Source of the DNA: Liolophura sinensis
Lineage: Eukaryota > Mollusca > Polyplacophora > Chitonida > Chitonidae
Assembly: GCF_032854445.1 (NCBI RefSeq)
Contig: NC_088304.1
Span: forward strand, 34,028,810 to 34,092,809
Direction: 5' to 3'
Length of the DNA: 64,000 nucleotides
Below the pieces are notes generated by a model that worked only from the letters and a program-made list of their open reading frames with translations, made no database searches and had not been told where the DNA came from. Below are positions 49,401 to 58,898 of this stretch, one piece after another (the first letter of the stretch is position 1; every line of letters starts with the position of its first letter). Both the position numbers and the translations under genes were made by a program.

Positions 49401-52400
49401 GTCATTGGGCCGTCATGAAAGGGAGGATCTCTGTACGCTTCGCATCCTTTCGTTTCTTCCACTGCCACCTGGTCAACACGGGAAAATGTCTGATTGCAAG
49501 AGAACTGCTCTATTAGGTCCGATCCCACGCAGTGATGGCAATAGAACAAGCCATCTCTGTCCCACTGCTGTTTAATAGACAAAAGACGGTCATAATTGGG
49601 TCCCCAAAAGTCCTCCTTCCACGTAGGCAAATACTTCTCTGGCTCGTTTAGGTACACGCCATTGCCATGCTCATTAAGTTTCTTTCCAAGCTGCTTACCC
49701 ACAGCAATATTGATAGGGTCGGCCCTAGGGTCTTGCCAAGCGATTCCACAGGTCAGAGAACTGAGGGCAGATCGGAGGCCGGGATGAACTGGAGTCTTAC
49801 CAACGGGTATTTCTTTTATCTTCCCTGTATACAATAAACAAAGTTTATATTTCACAACTGTGACAAAATTTATTCCTATTTAACTTGGACTGGTTAGTTT
49901 CACTGATTGGTGTTTAACGCCTTACCAGAGAATACTTGAGCCCTATGATGTTACAGTTCATTGGGTCCTAGAAACTGACATGCCAGAATTGGATCATGGA
50001 AACTGAAATTCCAGGATTGGATCCTGGAAACTAGAATGCCAGGATTGGATCCTGGAAACTGCAATGGCAGGATTGGATCCTGGAAGCTGGAATGGCAGGG
50101 TTGGGTCCTGGAAACTGGAATAGGAGGATTGGGTTCTGGAAACTGGAATGGCAGGATAGGGTCCTGGAAACTGGAATGCCAGGATTGAGTCCTGAAAACT
50201 GGAATGGCAGGGTTGGGTCCTGGAAACTGGAAAGGCAGGATTGGGTCCTGGAAACTGGAATGCCAGGATTGGGTCCTGGAAACTGGCATGCCAGGATTGG
50301 GTCCTGGAAACTGGAATGCCAGGATTGGGCCCTGGAAACTGGCATGCCAGGATTGGGTCCTGAAAACTGGAATGCCAGGATTGGGTCCTGGAAACTGAAA
50401 TGGCAGGATAGGGTCCTGGAAACTGGCATGCCAGGATTGGGTCCTGGAAACTGGAATGGCAGGATTGGGTCTTGGAAACTAGAATGGCAGGATTGAGTCC
50501 TGGAAACTGGCATGCCAGAAAGGAGTCCTGGAAACTGGAATGGCAGGATCGGATCCTGGAAACTGGCATGCCAGAATTGGATCTTAGAAACTGTGTTGCA
50601 TAATATAAAACCATACAGCATAGGGATTAAAGCCAAAGCAGCGGCGATAATTGACAAATGGCCACAGGTAGATTTTGGCACGTGCTTTGGAAACTTTCCT
50701 ACACGTGTAATTGATGCTTTCATCATATAGTAAGCTCTACGTATGCAATATTGGTACAAGCCAAGTGATCGCAAACGGTTTCAATTTTAGAGGACCTAAA
50801 CGATTCTGCAAGTGGCGTTAGTTCCTTGGTGCTCCCGGAAATACAAAAGATAGGGGAGGAATGCCTTCTCCGATGCTGGGTATGAATAAAAAACTGGTAT
50901 CTGGTACGTTTAAAAATGTTATAACCCCACGTCCACTGGCCTATTATAAAAGTTGTTACAGGACACGTCATGCTCAAACAAAAACGTCATGACACCTGTT
51001 TGAATACTTAATTAGCTATTTATGGGACATATCATAGAGCCGCTGTCATACTGTGCGAATGATCGTGCGGGCTCAAATATGAAAATTTCAGTTAAAAAGT
51101 GGATTTGATGAGTCGCACTGTGTGAACGCGGCTTATAAAACTGTTCTTTTTGTTCTTTTTCATTCCACAAGTCGAAATGGGACATGTCACGGCAACTGTC
51201 CAGCTCTAGATAATAATAATAATAATTGACTTCATGATGCTGTTCATCACATGTTAACCTCTATTACACGTTTTATTTATGCCATGTAAAGCTACAAGGC
51301 TTACTAAGGTGATAGAAGAGTAACCTAACTCACCGCCGAGCATGGTGCCAGTGCAGCCATACAGCCCAAGGGACGGGTTGGTGAACCCGCTTAACATCGT
51401 CTCTGTCAGCTCTGGGGTCAGGCTGTCATTTTGCAAAAGCCTGTTGAAAACATAGGTGCGATAAAATATTTCATCGGTTTTGTTCCCCTTGTACTCTAAG
51501 TAAGAAGTATAATTGGCGTATTGGCAATAGTACTGGTATTCCTTCATGAAGTTCATGAGGGGTCGGACATCGTTGACGCTCGGATCTTCCCACGGACCGT
51601 TGTGCATGAAGGCAAACGTTAGTGAACCGACAGTTCTGTTAGAAACTCCTGGTTCTAAGGCGGTGATGAGGTAATATCCTCCCCACTTCGGAGACAGGGT
51701 TGGCAACAGGGTGTGGAATAAGTTAAGGACATCCCTGCTGATAATGTCGCTATCTACGTTAATAGGGTAGACACAGGTAAAGCCGACAATCTGGGGCGGA
51801 GCAGGATGCAGCTTGTATGTGAAGCTCGTTACCACCCCGAACGTGCCTCCGCCCCCACCCAGCACAGCCCAGAACAGATCCGATGATGGACTCCTTCCTA
51901 TAGCGACGCCGTCAGCTAGGAACACGGTGCCGTTTGCCGAGGCAGTGGCAAGCGTCCCGTCCGCCAAGACGATCTCAAATTCGACCACGTTGTCGACGGC
52001 TAGGCCCAGGGTCCTGGAGAAAATACTATGCCCCCCTCCAGTAGTGTAGCCACCCATGGCTACCGTCTGTGCGCTCCCGCCAACAATTTGCTTGTCATAT
52101 TTGTCAATCTGAAAGAGGGAAAACGATAATCTCAAATTCCTTTGGCTGCTGCTAAAGGAAGCTTTTCACAAAGCGGTGTTCGGAATTTCGGCCAAAATTG
52201 CAATCTAAATCAAACTCTGAAATGCACAATAATACGTTAATATCTGACTGTTAAGGTAATAAAATAATAGCTTAATTAAGTTTAAGTTTAATTATCCGGC
52301 TCCAAATGTAAAAAAGAATTCAAGCTGTTTAGATCAAAACGGCTTTAGATTAAACACACACGTCATTTTGCAACTAGGTCAAGTGCCTCTTCTGTTTTCT

Positions 52401-55400
52401 CTAGTCTGTTAAAATTGTACCTAACATAAGGTAATAAACCAAGATTTATCATTTGACTACATGTTTTTAAGTACGAAAAGGGTGGACAGATTATGTCAAA
52501 AAAATCATTTTTAAAAATTGTCATTTTAAAATAAAACCTTATCCGCTTGACCATCCCTAAGCTCCAAATTCGAAAACAAAGATACGTTTAACTGAGCGCA
52601 AAGTAATCTTTTCTTATTTTTGCCTAACAGATTTACTCAGCTAAAACTCAAAAGCATTGGGTAACTTACCAAGACGACATATATACTACCAAACACTTCC
52701 AAACTTACAGATGTATAATGGTACGAAGCCAACCTCCATAAGTAGATAATAAAGTATTTATTTATTTATTTATTTGATTAGTGTTTTACGCCGTACTCAA
52801 GAATATTTCATTTATACGACGGCGGTCAACATTATGGTGGGAGGAAACCGAGCAGAGTCCGGGGGAAACCCACGACCAACTGCAGGTTGCTGGAAGACCT
52901 TCTCACTTACGGCCCGAGAGGAAGCCAGCATGAGCTGGACTTGAACTCGGTGACAAGCTCCTAGGACATTATGCTTCTTTAGTGTGCTAACCAACTGATC
53001 CACGGAGGCCCCCCGTTACTCCTAACACATTTGACAAACCTCTCTGTATACATCGTGCCACGTATTGCCTGTTTCAGCGTATAGTGTCGCCCCGGTGGAG
53101 CTCCGTGCGTCATTCAAGTTGACTTTCCTAGCTTTCATATGTACAAAATCGATATTGAGACTACCGTCTGCTGTAGATCTGCCGTTATAATCATGTCCAG
53201 AAGATCTGATAGTCAACCGGATGTTATATCTCTTGGCAAACCGTAAGGCTCTCTGTACGTCCTGACTGGTCTTAGGCAGCACCACAATACCAGGTTCTTT
53301 GGTGTACAGCGTGTCCTTCATGATTACCGTGGAGCCATAGTCCTTCATGTTAGGCGTCATCAATGTACCGTCTAATGAGGAGGCCAGTTTGGTCACCTCA
53401 GCCAACGACGGCCAACATGTGTGCCCGGGGGAACAGAAACGGCTGCAGAACTTGACTCCTGTAAAGTCACTCTTTGGTGGCCTCTCAGTGGTGCTATTCT
53501 CTCGCTGCTCTTCGGGTTTCACCATTGTTATGTTGCAGCCGGTGATACCTACACTCTCGGAGCCAACGCACTGGGGACAGAAGAAAGTGTTGTTCGGGTC
53601 CCATGCTCTCTTCGTTTCCACAAGTCTTGGGTAATGAGGGCCCCAGAAATCGTTCTTCCAGTTCGGCAAATGCTGTTCTGCTTCGCTAAAGTAAACTCCA
53701 TTACCAAACTCACGAAGCCTTTTGCCGAATTCCATCATATTAGCGGCATTGATGTCATCATTAATTGGGTTCTGCCATCCTGTTCCGCAGGTCAAGGACA
53801 CCAAAGCCGTTCGGAACGCTGGAGACACGGCTGTCCGTTCCACTGGAACGCTAGAGACTTTACCTAACGAATAAAGAAACCATGACAGTGAATTCACTGG
53901 CGTTAAACTTCACTTATTGGCACATAGCCTTTCATTCATATTTTCAGTTTTAATATAAAGTTAAATTGCGATTTATTTTAACACTCTTTTCATGATAGCA
54001 CCAATTACATGAATGCGACCAAAACTGGAAAAGAAAAATTAATCACATTAAAACTCATCTTACAAGGAGGTTTTGAATTTTTTTTTTCCATTCGGGCATT
54101 GCGAAATGACATATAAACTACATGATTCGGCAAAAATGATGATTTAAAAATATATCCCAATGCTGTTAGAAGGACCGACTTAATGTCTGTCGGAACAGAA
54201 TTCGCCATACTTACCTCCTAAAAGAGAAAATGTGCAGCTAAGTCGAGCATTCGTTTCTTGTGACAAGGGGCCATTGGACGAATCTACTATTAAGTTGGCG
54301 AGCTCAGGTCGTAGGCTGTCGTAGTGTAGAAACACATTGCTGACATAGCTCCGGAACGAGGCATCATCCGTGAAGTTACGTTTCCATTCCCAAAAAGATG
54401 CGACTTCTGTGTAGTCACAAGAGATTTGTAAGCTGCTGAGTTCGTCAATCAGAGGTTGCACAGCCGTTCTGGTCGGAGCAGACCATGGTCCGTAATGAAG
54501 CAAGGCTACAACCATGGCGGCCTCCGTATCTGGTATTAGCCCAGGGTAGGACTCGCTGGTCACGAAGTGGCCGCCCCACTTTTCTGGTAGGGTAGGCAAG
54601 TAGTTCAGATAAGTGGACAGGATTTGTTTGCCTATCTGAGTATCCTGTTCGGAAACCAAAGGGTAACCACAGAGCAGTGATACCATTGAGTCTGGCGGGA
54701 TGTGGAGTTTGAATGTAAAACTGGAAATAATTCCGAAAGTGCCGCCTCCACCGCCTCGGACGGCCCAGAACAGATCCGGATTGGATTCTGCCGACGCAGT
54801 GACGATGACCCCGTTGGCCGTTACCATTTCTACTTGTAGCAGATTATCCACTGCTAGTCCGAGGGTCCGACTAAGAGGCCCGTGTCCCCCACCCAAGGTG
54901 TAACCCCCCATGGCTACCGTGGTGGAGCTGCCTCCAGCGATCACTCGTCCAATCCTGTCCACCTGTAACCACAAATGAAATTTTCATTTTTTTAATTTCG
55001 CCAGGTTGACGCGATGGAGTATACAACAAGTGGTGTTCGACAAATCTCGTGAAATCAGCGGAATTTTGAAGTAGAGGTTACAGATTTTACGAAGGCTTCT
55101 CACGTCACACTTGATCTGCATGGACGACAGCTATATCATTTCATTATCAATAAAACTGACCCATTCCAACCCATTACTACAAATACAAGCACCAGTAGTT
55201 GAAAATTTGTCTTCTGGTGTCATTTCATAACTGGTGGGTTCGCATAAATTTCATAAATCGCGTGACACTCGTACGAATAACGCTTATATTAGTAGTTCCT
55301 TTGAGGAGTGAAATAGTGTGAACATCAACAAAACTGAAATCAAATATTTCGTCAAGTATAGTATATAGTTGCTTAAGCAAAAGAAGCTAAGAAGTTTCGT

Positions 55401-55898
55401 GAAACCGGGCCAGTAACGTATTTACCTCCTGGTAGACTTCGTTCCAGGTATTTCCTGACTGCACCGTGATGGTACCAGCTTCGTGACTCGGATCATCCAG
55501 GCGGACAACTCGTCCCTTCATCCCTGACATATTCACCTGCAGACTTCCATCGGCCGTGGACTTGCCCGTACGGTCGTGTCCTGAGGACAGCACGGTGAGT
55601 CTAATATTAAACTTCTTGGCGAAAAGTACGGCTTCCTGGACGTCCTGTACCGTACTTGCCTTTACGACCAGTCCCGGAGATTTTGTGAACCGCGCATTCT
55701 TCATGGCCACTTCGTTGACGTAGCCCGCGTCAAAGGGCTGGAGAAGGATTCCTCGCAGTCGAGCTTTCAAAAGGGCGATATCAACAGGGCTGGGCCAGCA
55801 CGCTTCACCTGGATAGCAGTACTCCTTCATGCAGACAGCCCAGGAAGCAGTGACGGTAGCTAGCACCACCAACACGACTACCGACTTACACATCTTAC
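43000..55898 (-). CDS. Four-domain tandem BBE-like FAD-linked oxidoreductase (9 coding exons)
   Basis: Joining 55893-55426, 54962-54215, 53863-53040, 52108-51334, 49824-48974, 48207-47448, 46642-45807, 44724-43938 and 43466-43000 gives 6516 bp, 2171 residues and a stop, with every junction GT-AG and in frame. The protein has a signal peptide (1 to about 20), four repeats of FAD-binding PCMH domain plus BBE C-terminal segment, and a hydrophobic C-terminus. Repeats start about residues 21, 545, 1089 and 1622. FAD-linked histidines are His106, His629 and His1703; domain 3 has Met1172 instead. In this family FAD is held between the PCMH halves and oxidises alcohols, sugars or amines with O2 as acceptor; the substrate here is unknown. 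Exons 3, 5 and 7 each join one domain's end to the next one's start, ruling out four separate genes. Confidence 0.9.
43938..44724 (-). CDS. Oxidase gene exon 8: second half of domain 4
   Basis: Residues 1755-2016. It opens VNKWSRRTVVG. At the position where plant and fungal enzymes have the second FAD-linking cysteine it has Ser1768. The glycine-rich loop is ALRGGGGGTFGIV. The last base of a glycine codon is split (phase 1) before GTAAGT. Confidence 0.88.
45318..45592 (-). mobile_element. SINE family A in intron 7
   Basis: 'tttgattggtgttttacgcc', 'cgatggcggccagcattatt', 'acgtacggccgaagaggaag' and a recognisable tRNA-like end near 45570. Confidence 0.85.
45807..46642 (-). CDS. Oxidase gene exon 7: end of domain 3, start of domain 4
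   Basis: Residues 1476-1754. The BBE segment of domain 3 (GAYLSDVDTNLPDWQEDVWG, then CENCLGAE) is followed without a stop by a linker with N-glycosylation sequons and then CIHGLPCWPS, the start of domain 4. SSGHSFNGKSTADGS contains the FAD-linked His1703. The first cysteine of the repeat-start motif seen in other repeats is missing here. Ends VYQE in phase 0. Confidence 0.9.
46668..46925 (-). mobile_element. SINE family A in intron 6, old
   Basis: 'tttgatttgtgttttacgcc', 'ggaggaaattagacagagct' and 'gaccgcatttgtgaccgact' show many substitutions. Confidence 0.75.
46950..47360. repeat. Degenerate 37-40-bp repeats in intron 6
   Basis: Units containing 'tgtcgaatagtttccgtaag' and 'tcgtcgatatctcctttta' recur; the last three (47240-47350) are clearest. 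Confidence 0.7.
47448..48207 (-). CDS. Oxidase gene exon 6: second half of domain 3 (diverged)
   Basis: Residues 1223-1475. VERYRKVLVGANEPETLLLD replaces the G-x-S-x3-V-A-M-G-G pattern of domains 1 and 2, and GGGH becomes AGGY. The loop is ALRGGGGDTFGIV, with Asp for Gly. Together with the lost histidine in exon 5 this marks domain 3 as the degenerate one, although the frame is intact and the fold appears kept. Confidence 0.88.
48520..48800 (-). mobile_element. 3' end of truncated retroelement in intron 5
   Basis: On the minus strand, NSLASKYGQSLLNLW and CLIPLNPRLVTVYSS match the corresponding NSLLSKYGESVQNLW and CLILLNPGLEAVYSS of the RT remnant at 13610-13722. Confidence 0.65.
48974..49824 (-). 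CDS. Oxidase gene exon 5: end of domain 2, start of domain 3
   Basis: Residues 939-1222. The BBE segment GVYLNEPEKYLPTWKEDFWG and CHHCVGSD close domain 2. A linker leads to CSRYCLLGHPCWPT, opening domain 3. Where the other domains have SSGH, this has ASDM: Met1172 (codon at 49126-49124) stands at the histidine position, and the following STADGS block is also lost (LLDSSL). Ends VLNE in phase 0. Confidence 0.9.
49893..49950 (-). mobile_element. SINE family A tail fragment
   Basis: 'cactgattggtgtttaacgc' and 'ccagagaatacttgag' are a decayed tail, at the left edge of the 28-bp array. Confidence 0.5.
49965..50600. repeat. 28-bp minisatellite in intron 4, about 22 copies
   Basis: The unit 'ggaatgccaggattgggtcc' + 'tggaaact' repeats every 28 bp. 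Since 28 is not a multiple of three, all frames cycle, which gives the false 206- and 247-residue minus-strand frames. Confidence 0.95.
50601..51333. other. Remainder of intron 4
   Basis: A family X fragment ('cagcatagggattaaagcca', 'ttgacaaatggccacagg') lies at 50615-50670; otherwise nothing recognised. Confidence 0.45.
51334..52108 (-). CDS. Oxidase gene exon 4: second half of domain 2
   Basis: Residues 681-938. IDKYDKQIVGGSAQTVAMGG has Ala693 at the second covalent FAD site. The loop AVLGGGGGTFGVV has Leu763 where domains 1, 3 and 4 have Arg. A small insertion (VFLADGVAIGRSPSS) precedes it. Ends TMLGG in phase 1 before GTGAGT. Confidence 0.9.
52109..52752. other. Intron 3, left part: nothing recognised
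   Basis: AT-rich; no exon or repeat recognised. Confidence 0.4.
52753..53014 (-). mobile_element. Full-length SINE family A, 25 bp from a splice donor
   Basis: Begins with (TTTA)n and 'gattagtgttttacgccgta' and ends with the tRNA-like 'taaccaactgatccacggag'. The exon 3 donor is at 53038-53039, so only about 25 intron bases separate it from the SINE. Confidence 0.9.
53040..53863 (-). CDS. Oxidase gene exon 3: end of domain 1, start of domain 2
   Basis: Residues 406-680. GKVSSVPVERT opens the exon; GVYFSEAEQHLPNWKNDFWG and CPQCVGSE are the BBE end of domain 1. A Glu/Thr/Pro-rich linker precedes CSRFCSPGHTCWPS, the start of domain 2. SSGHDYNGRSTADGS contains His629. Ends VYRE in phase 0; the donor is GTTTGT, the weakest in the gene. 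Confidence 0.92.
53864..54214. other. Intron 2 of the oxidase gene
   Basis: 351 bp, AT-rich, no repeat recognised. Confidence 0.6.
54215..54962 (-). CDS. Oxidase gene exon 2: second half of domain 1
   Basis: Residues 157-405. VDRIGRVIAGGSSTTVAMGG has Ser169 at the second covalent FAD site; YTLGGGHGPLSRTLGLAVDN and FWAVRGGGGGTFGIISSF are strongly conserved FAD-binding segments. Ends SLLGG in phase 1 before GTAAGT. Confidence 0.92.
54963..55425. other. Intron 1 of the oxidase gene
   Basis: 463 bp with donor GTAAAT and acceptor 'ggttacag'; no repeat recognised. Confidence 0.6.
55426..55898 (-). CDS. Oxidase gene exon 1: signal peptide and first half of domain 1
   Basis: ATG at 55893 (minus strand). 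Residues 1-20 form a hydrophobic signal peptide (VVVLVVLATVTASWA). Then come C-x4-C-x5-CWPS, SPGLVVKASTVQDVQEA and SSGHDRTGKSTADGS with His106; ends VYQE in phase 0. An acceptor-like AG at 55900-55899 is followed by GTAAG then ATG, so an untranslated exon may splice in here. Confidence 0.9.
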
Positions 55899-55919
55899 CT
55901 ACAAGGCATCAAAAATTCA

Positions 55920-56420
55920 TTGTTTAACAGTCTCTAAGAAACGTTTCAACCTATGAGAAAATGATGACTCACTTTCTGAGAGTAGTTGTCTGTCTGAAGA
56001 AATGTTTTCTTCTTTGAGAAAATGATTCAGTCTCTGAAACAAAGTTTCATACTCTGAGAAATGTCCAAGGAACCGTCACGGGCAGTAAGTACCACATTAA
56101 CAACAACACTAACTAACAAATCTTACCTTCAAAGTCTCTGTCTTCATTCTCTGAGAAAATGTTTTATTCTATAAGAACAGGTCCAATTTAATCTCTAAAT
56201 AAATGTTTAACTCTTGGAGAAAATGTTTAATTCTTTGACAAAATGCTCCATTCTCTGAGAAAATTGTCTTTCTCTGAGAAAATTGTCTTTCTCAGTGAAA
56301 AATTTTCTTTGCCTAAACAAATGGAATCGGTGGTATTTCTCCGGGTACATTGTGCTTTTCGCAAGCAATGGTTACTGAGAAATTTTCTCAGTAGAGAAGA
56401 AAAGAGACGAAAACATTTTC
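55920..56420. repeat. Degenerate 20-25-bp repeats upstream of the oxidase gene
   Basis: 'tctctgagaaaatgttt' type units recur irregularly ('ttctttgagaaaatgattc', 'ctctgagaaaattgtctttc'). They occupy the likely 5' untranslated/intron or promoter region. Confidence 0.65.
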
Positions 56421-56592
56421 TGAAAGAAACGAATCAGATTAAAGTTAGTACAAGACTTAACTGCTAATTCACATTTGAACAATTGGAAAGTGTCTCTAGA
56501 ATTAAGAAACTGTCTTAGTACCAAACTGCTAAACCATGTAAGCTGCTAAAGATGAAAAGTCTTTATGTTCCCTGTCTTTGCTATGACGTTTA

Positions 56593-56812
56593 ATATATTT
56601 ATTTGTTTGATTGGCGTTTTACGCCGTATTCAAAACTATCTCGCTTATACGACGGTCGCCAGCATTATGGTGGGAGGAAACCCGGCCGAACCCAGGGGAA
56701 AGTCACGGCCATCAGGTTTCTGACAGACCTTCCCACGCAGCCACATTGGTGGGAGGCTCCTGGGCCATTGCACAACGCTGGCGTGCTAACCTCCATGGTC
56801 GCGGTGGCCCTT
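56593..56812 (-). mobile_element. SINE family A
   Basis: 'gattggcgttttacgccgta', 'tatggtgggaggaaacccgg' and 'ccacattggtgggaggctcc'; the part between body and head is shortened. Confidence 0.85.
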
Positions 56813-58285
56813 CAGACATTTACTTTACGAGCAAACTGTTAATACATGACTCGCTCAGTGCAAGGTAAAATGATTGATTCAACCAGGACCCGAATCAGTA
56901 TTGCACAGAAATAGTAAAATTTAAAAGGATGCAGAGTCGATTCTGATCGGCTAGTGTGAGAGAAAGGCACTTCCAGGCTATGCATTGCCTACGCTGAATT
57001 TTAGGTATGGTAGTTTATTCAACCGTGACCAAGGTTGCAAGATTTGACCATTGTTAGACAATCAGCGTCGATTCTGTAACCCTATAATGCAATAAACAAC
57101 AATATGTAGGAATCTTCATCTTTATCCTTCGAGTAAAATAAAATGACGGTATTTATCATTGGCCTGATTTAGCTGTAGACAGCAAAATACAGCAATCCCT
57201 ATAAACAATGACAATAAGGTCACGCGTTGGAATCCAGCTCACGTCCGCTCGAAGGAAGCTATAGGTCAGGTGGGTTGCTATATATACCATGCGACGTACG
57301 GGGTTTGGATTCCCAGTTTGCTGTCGTCCTCCTTAAACGACCGGTGAATTATACAGGAAATACATTTCATGCAGCGCTGCGTAAGACGCCAATTCAGCAC
57401 ATAAACAAATTAACAAATACAGTTATGTTAGCACCTACATATACCTGCTGTGTTTATCTGATGAAACAAAACTGAACAACATATGCTTCGTGATACCACA
57501 ACATGAAAACACTCTGAATACTGGCCTGTAACATTCTCGTTACCGTCGGCATATATATATATAGGCAAGTATTATAATAATAAACGTGAACAACGTCTTC
57601 CTTGTTTATGACTTACCTTTATGATCTTTACCAGGTAAGAAAACAAAGTCGTTAGCGTCAGATGTGCTAACTGATATGTGAACTTATAAATTACGGTCTA
57701 TATATTGAGGCTTTCAAACCGCAGTCCAACTGTCATGCGCGGAAGTATAGATCGTATCACGAATTGAGGCAAACATATTAAAAACATATTAAAGATGTTT
57801 TTTGTTCCTCTGTGCATATATGTATAATAAATACATAGAAGTATTTATTTTTAACTGGACAAATGACAGTACAAAGCTATTGAGGCCACAGACGCTAATG
57901 ATAGCAAAACGATCTGATCATCAACCATGACGAAGAGCTAATAACTGGCCGTATATAAAGCAGACTGCCTAAATTCATATAGGTGTTCTTTAGGAATGAA
58001 TATAACATACATTACTCTGACTGCGCTCATGATGAGGCCTCTCATTCATTTCACAGTCTTGACACTGTCATTGACTCTATCGCCTATATTCCAATCTATT
58101 TATATCATGGGAACGATTATTACAAAAGAGAATCAAACTATAGAAATGGTCATTCCATCTTGCAAAATGACGCCAGTTATAAATAAAACAAACCTCAGTG
58201 ATGGAAGGTAGAAAAAATAGGGTGTTTTTGGAAAACGATATCCAGACACCAAGATGTACAAAAAGAGCGAATGGGTGCTTGGGGT
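56813..58285. other. No firm gene; possible upstream exon signals
   Basis: A good minus-strand donor (AAAG then GTAAGT) lies at 57617/57616 and could end an untranslated first exon of the oxidase gene. On the plus strand 'tatataaag' at about 57952 lies some 45 bp before an ATG at 57996. Neither is confirmed by anything else in the sequence. Confidence 0.25.
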
Positions 58286-58552
58286 TTATTTATTTATTTG
58301 ATTGGTGTTTTACGCCGTTCTCAAGAATATTTCACTTATACGACGGCGGCCAGCATTATGGTGGTTGGAGACCGGGCACAGCCCGAGGGAAACCCACGAC
58401 CATCCGCAGGTTGTAGCCAGACCTTCCCACGTACGGCCGGAGAGGAAACCAGCATGAGCTAGTCTTAAACTCACAGCGACCGCATTGGTGAGAGACTCCT
58501 GGGTCATTACGCTGCGCTAGCGCGCTAACCAACTGAATCACGGAGACCCCCG
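58286..58552 (-). mobile_element. Full-length SINE family A, inserted in a family B SINE
   Basis: Complete from (TTTA)n through 'gattggtgttttacgccgtt' to the tRNA-like head 'gctaaccaactgaatcacgg'. It is bordered by 'gcttgggg' on the left and 'gcttgttc' on the right, the latter leading straight into a family B tail. Confidence 0.9.
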
Positions 58553-58555
58553 CTT

Positions 58556-58898
58556 GTTCTTTAACGTCGTACTTAACAATTTTTCAGTTATATGGCGACA
58601 AAGGAATCCTTAGAGTACATATAATGTGGCTACTTTTTGCAGGACGGATTTCCACGGCTCTTTTACTTAGTGCTACTTCACTGAGACGCCTAACCGAAGG
58701 CAAGCAAGCCACCTCGTCCGAGCCATTATACCTATACGGTTCAACCAGTCATTGCACTATCCCCTTCATGCTGAAAGCCAAGTGAGGAAGTTACAACTTC
58801 TTCTTTTAAGGTTTTATGTGTGACTCGACCCAGGGTAGACCCTGGATCTACCGCTCCCGAAGCGGACGCTCTGCCAACTGTGCCATCGGGACCGGTGT
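58556..58898 (-). mobile_element. SINE family B, near full length
   Basis: Tail 'ctttaacgtcgtacttaaca' at left, 'gaggaagttacaacttcttc' in the body, and the tRNA-like head 'ggacgctctgccaactgtgc' at right. Matches 31080-31422 in reverse. Confidence 0.9.

Noticed and set aside
49994-50774. Minus-strand frames of 206 and 247 residues and plus-strand frame of 134
   Set aside because: These are translations of the 28-bp minisatellite within an intron.
43000-55898. Four separate single-domain oxidase genes in tandem
   Set aside because: No start codon with signal peptide, stop or termination signal lies between domains, and exons 3, 5 and 7 each cover the end of one domain and the start of the next.
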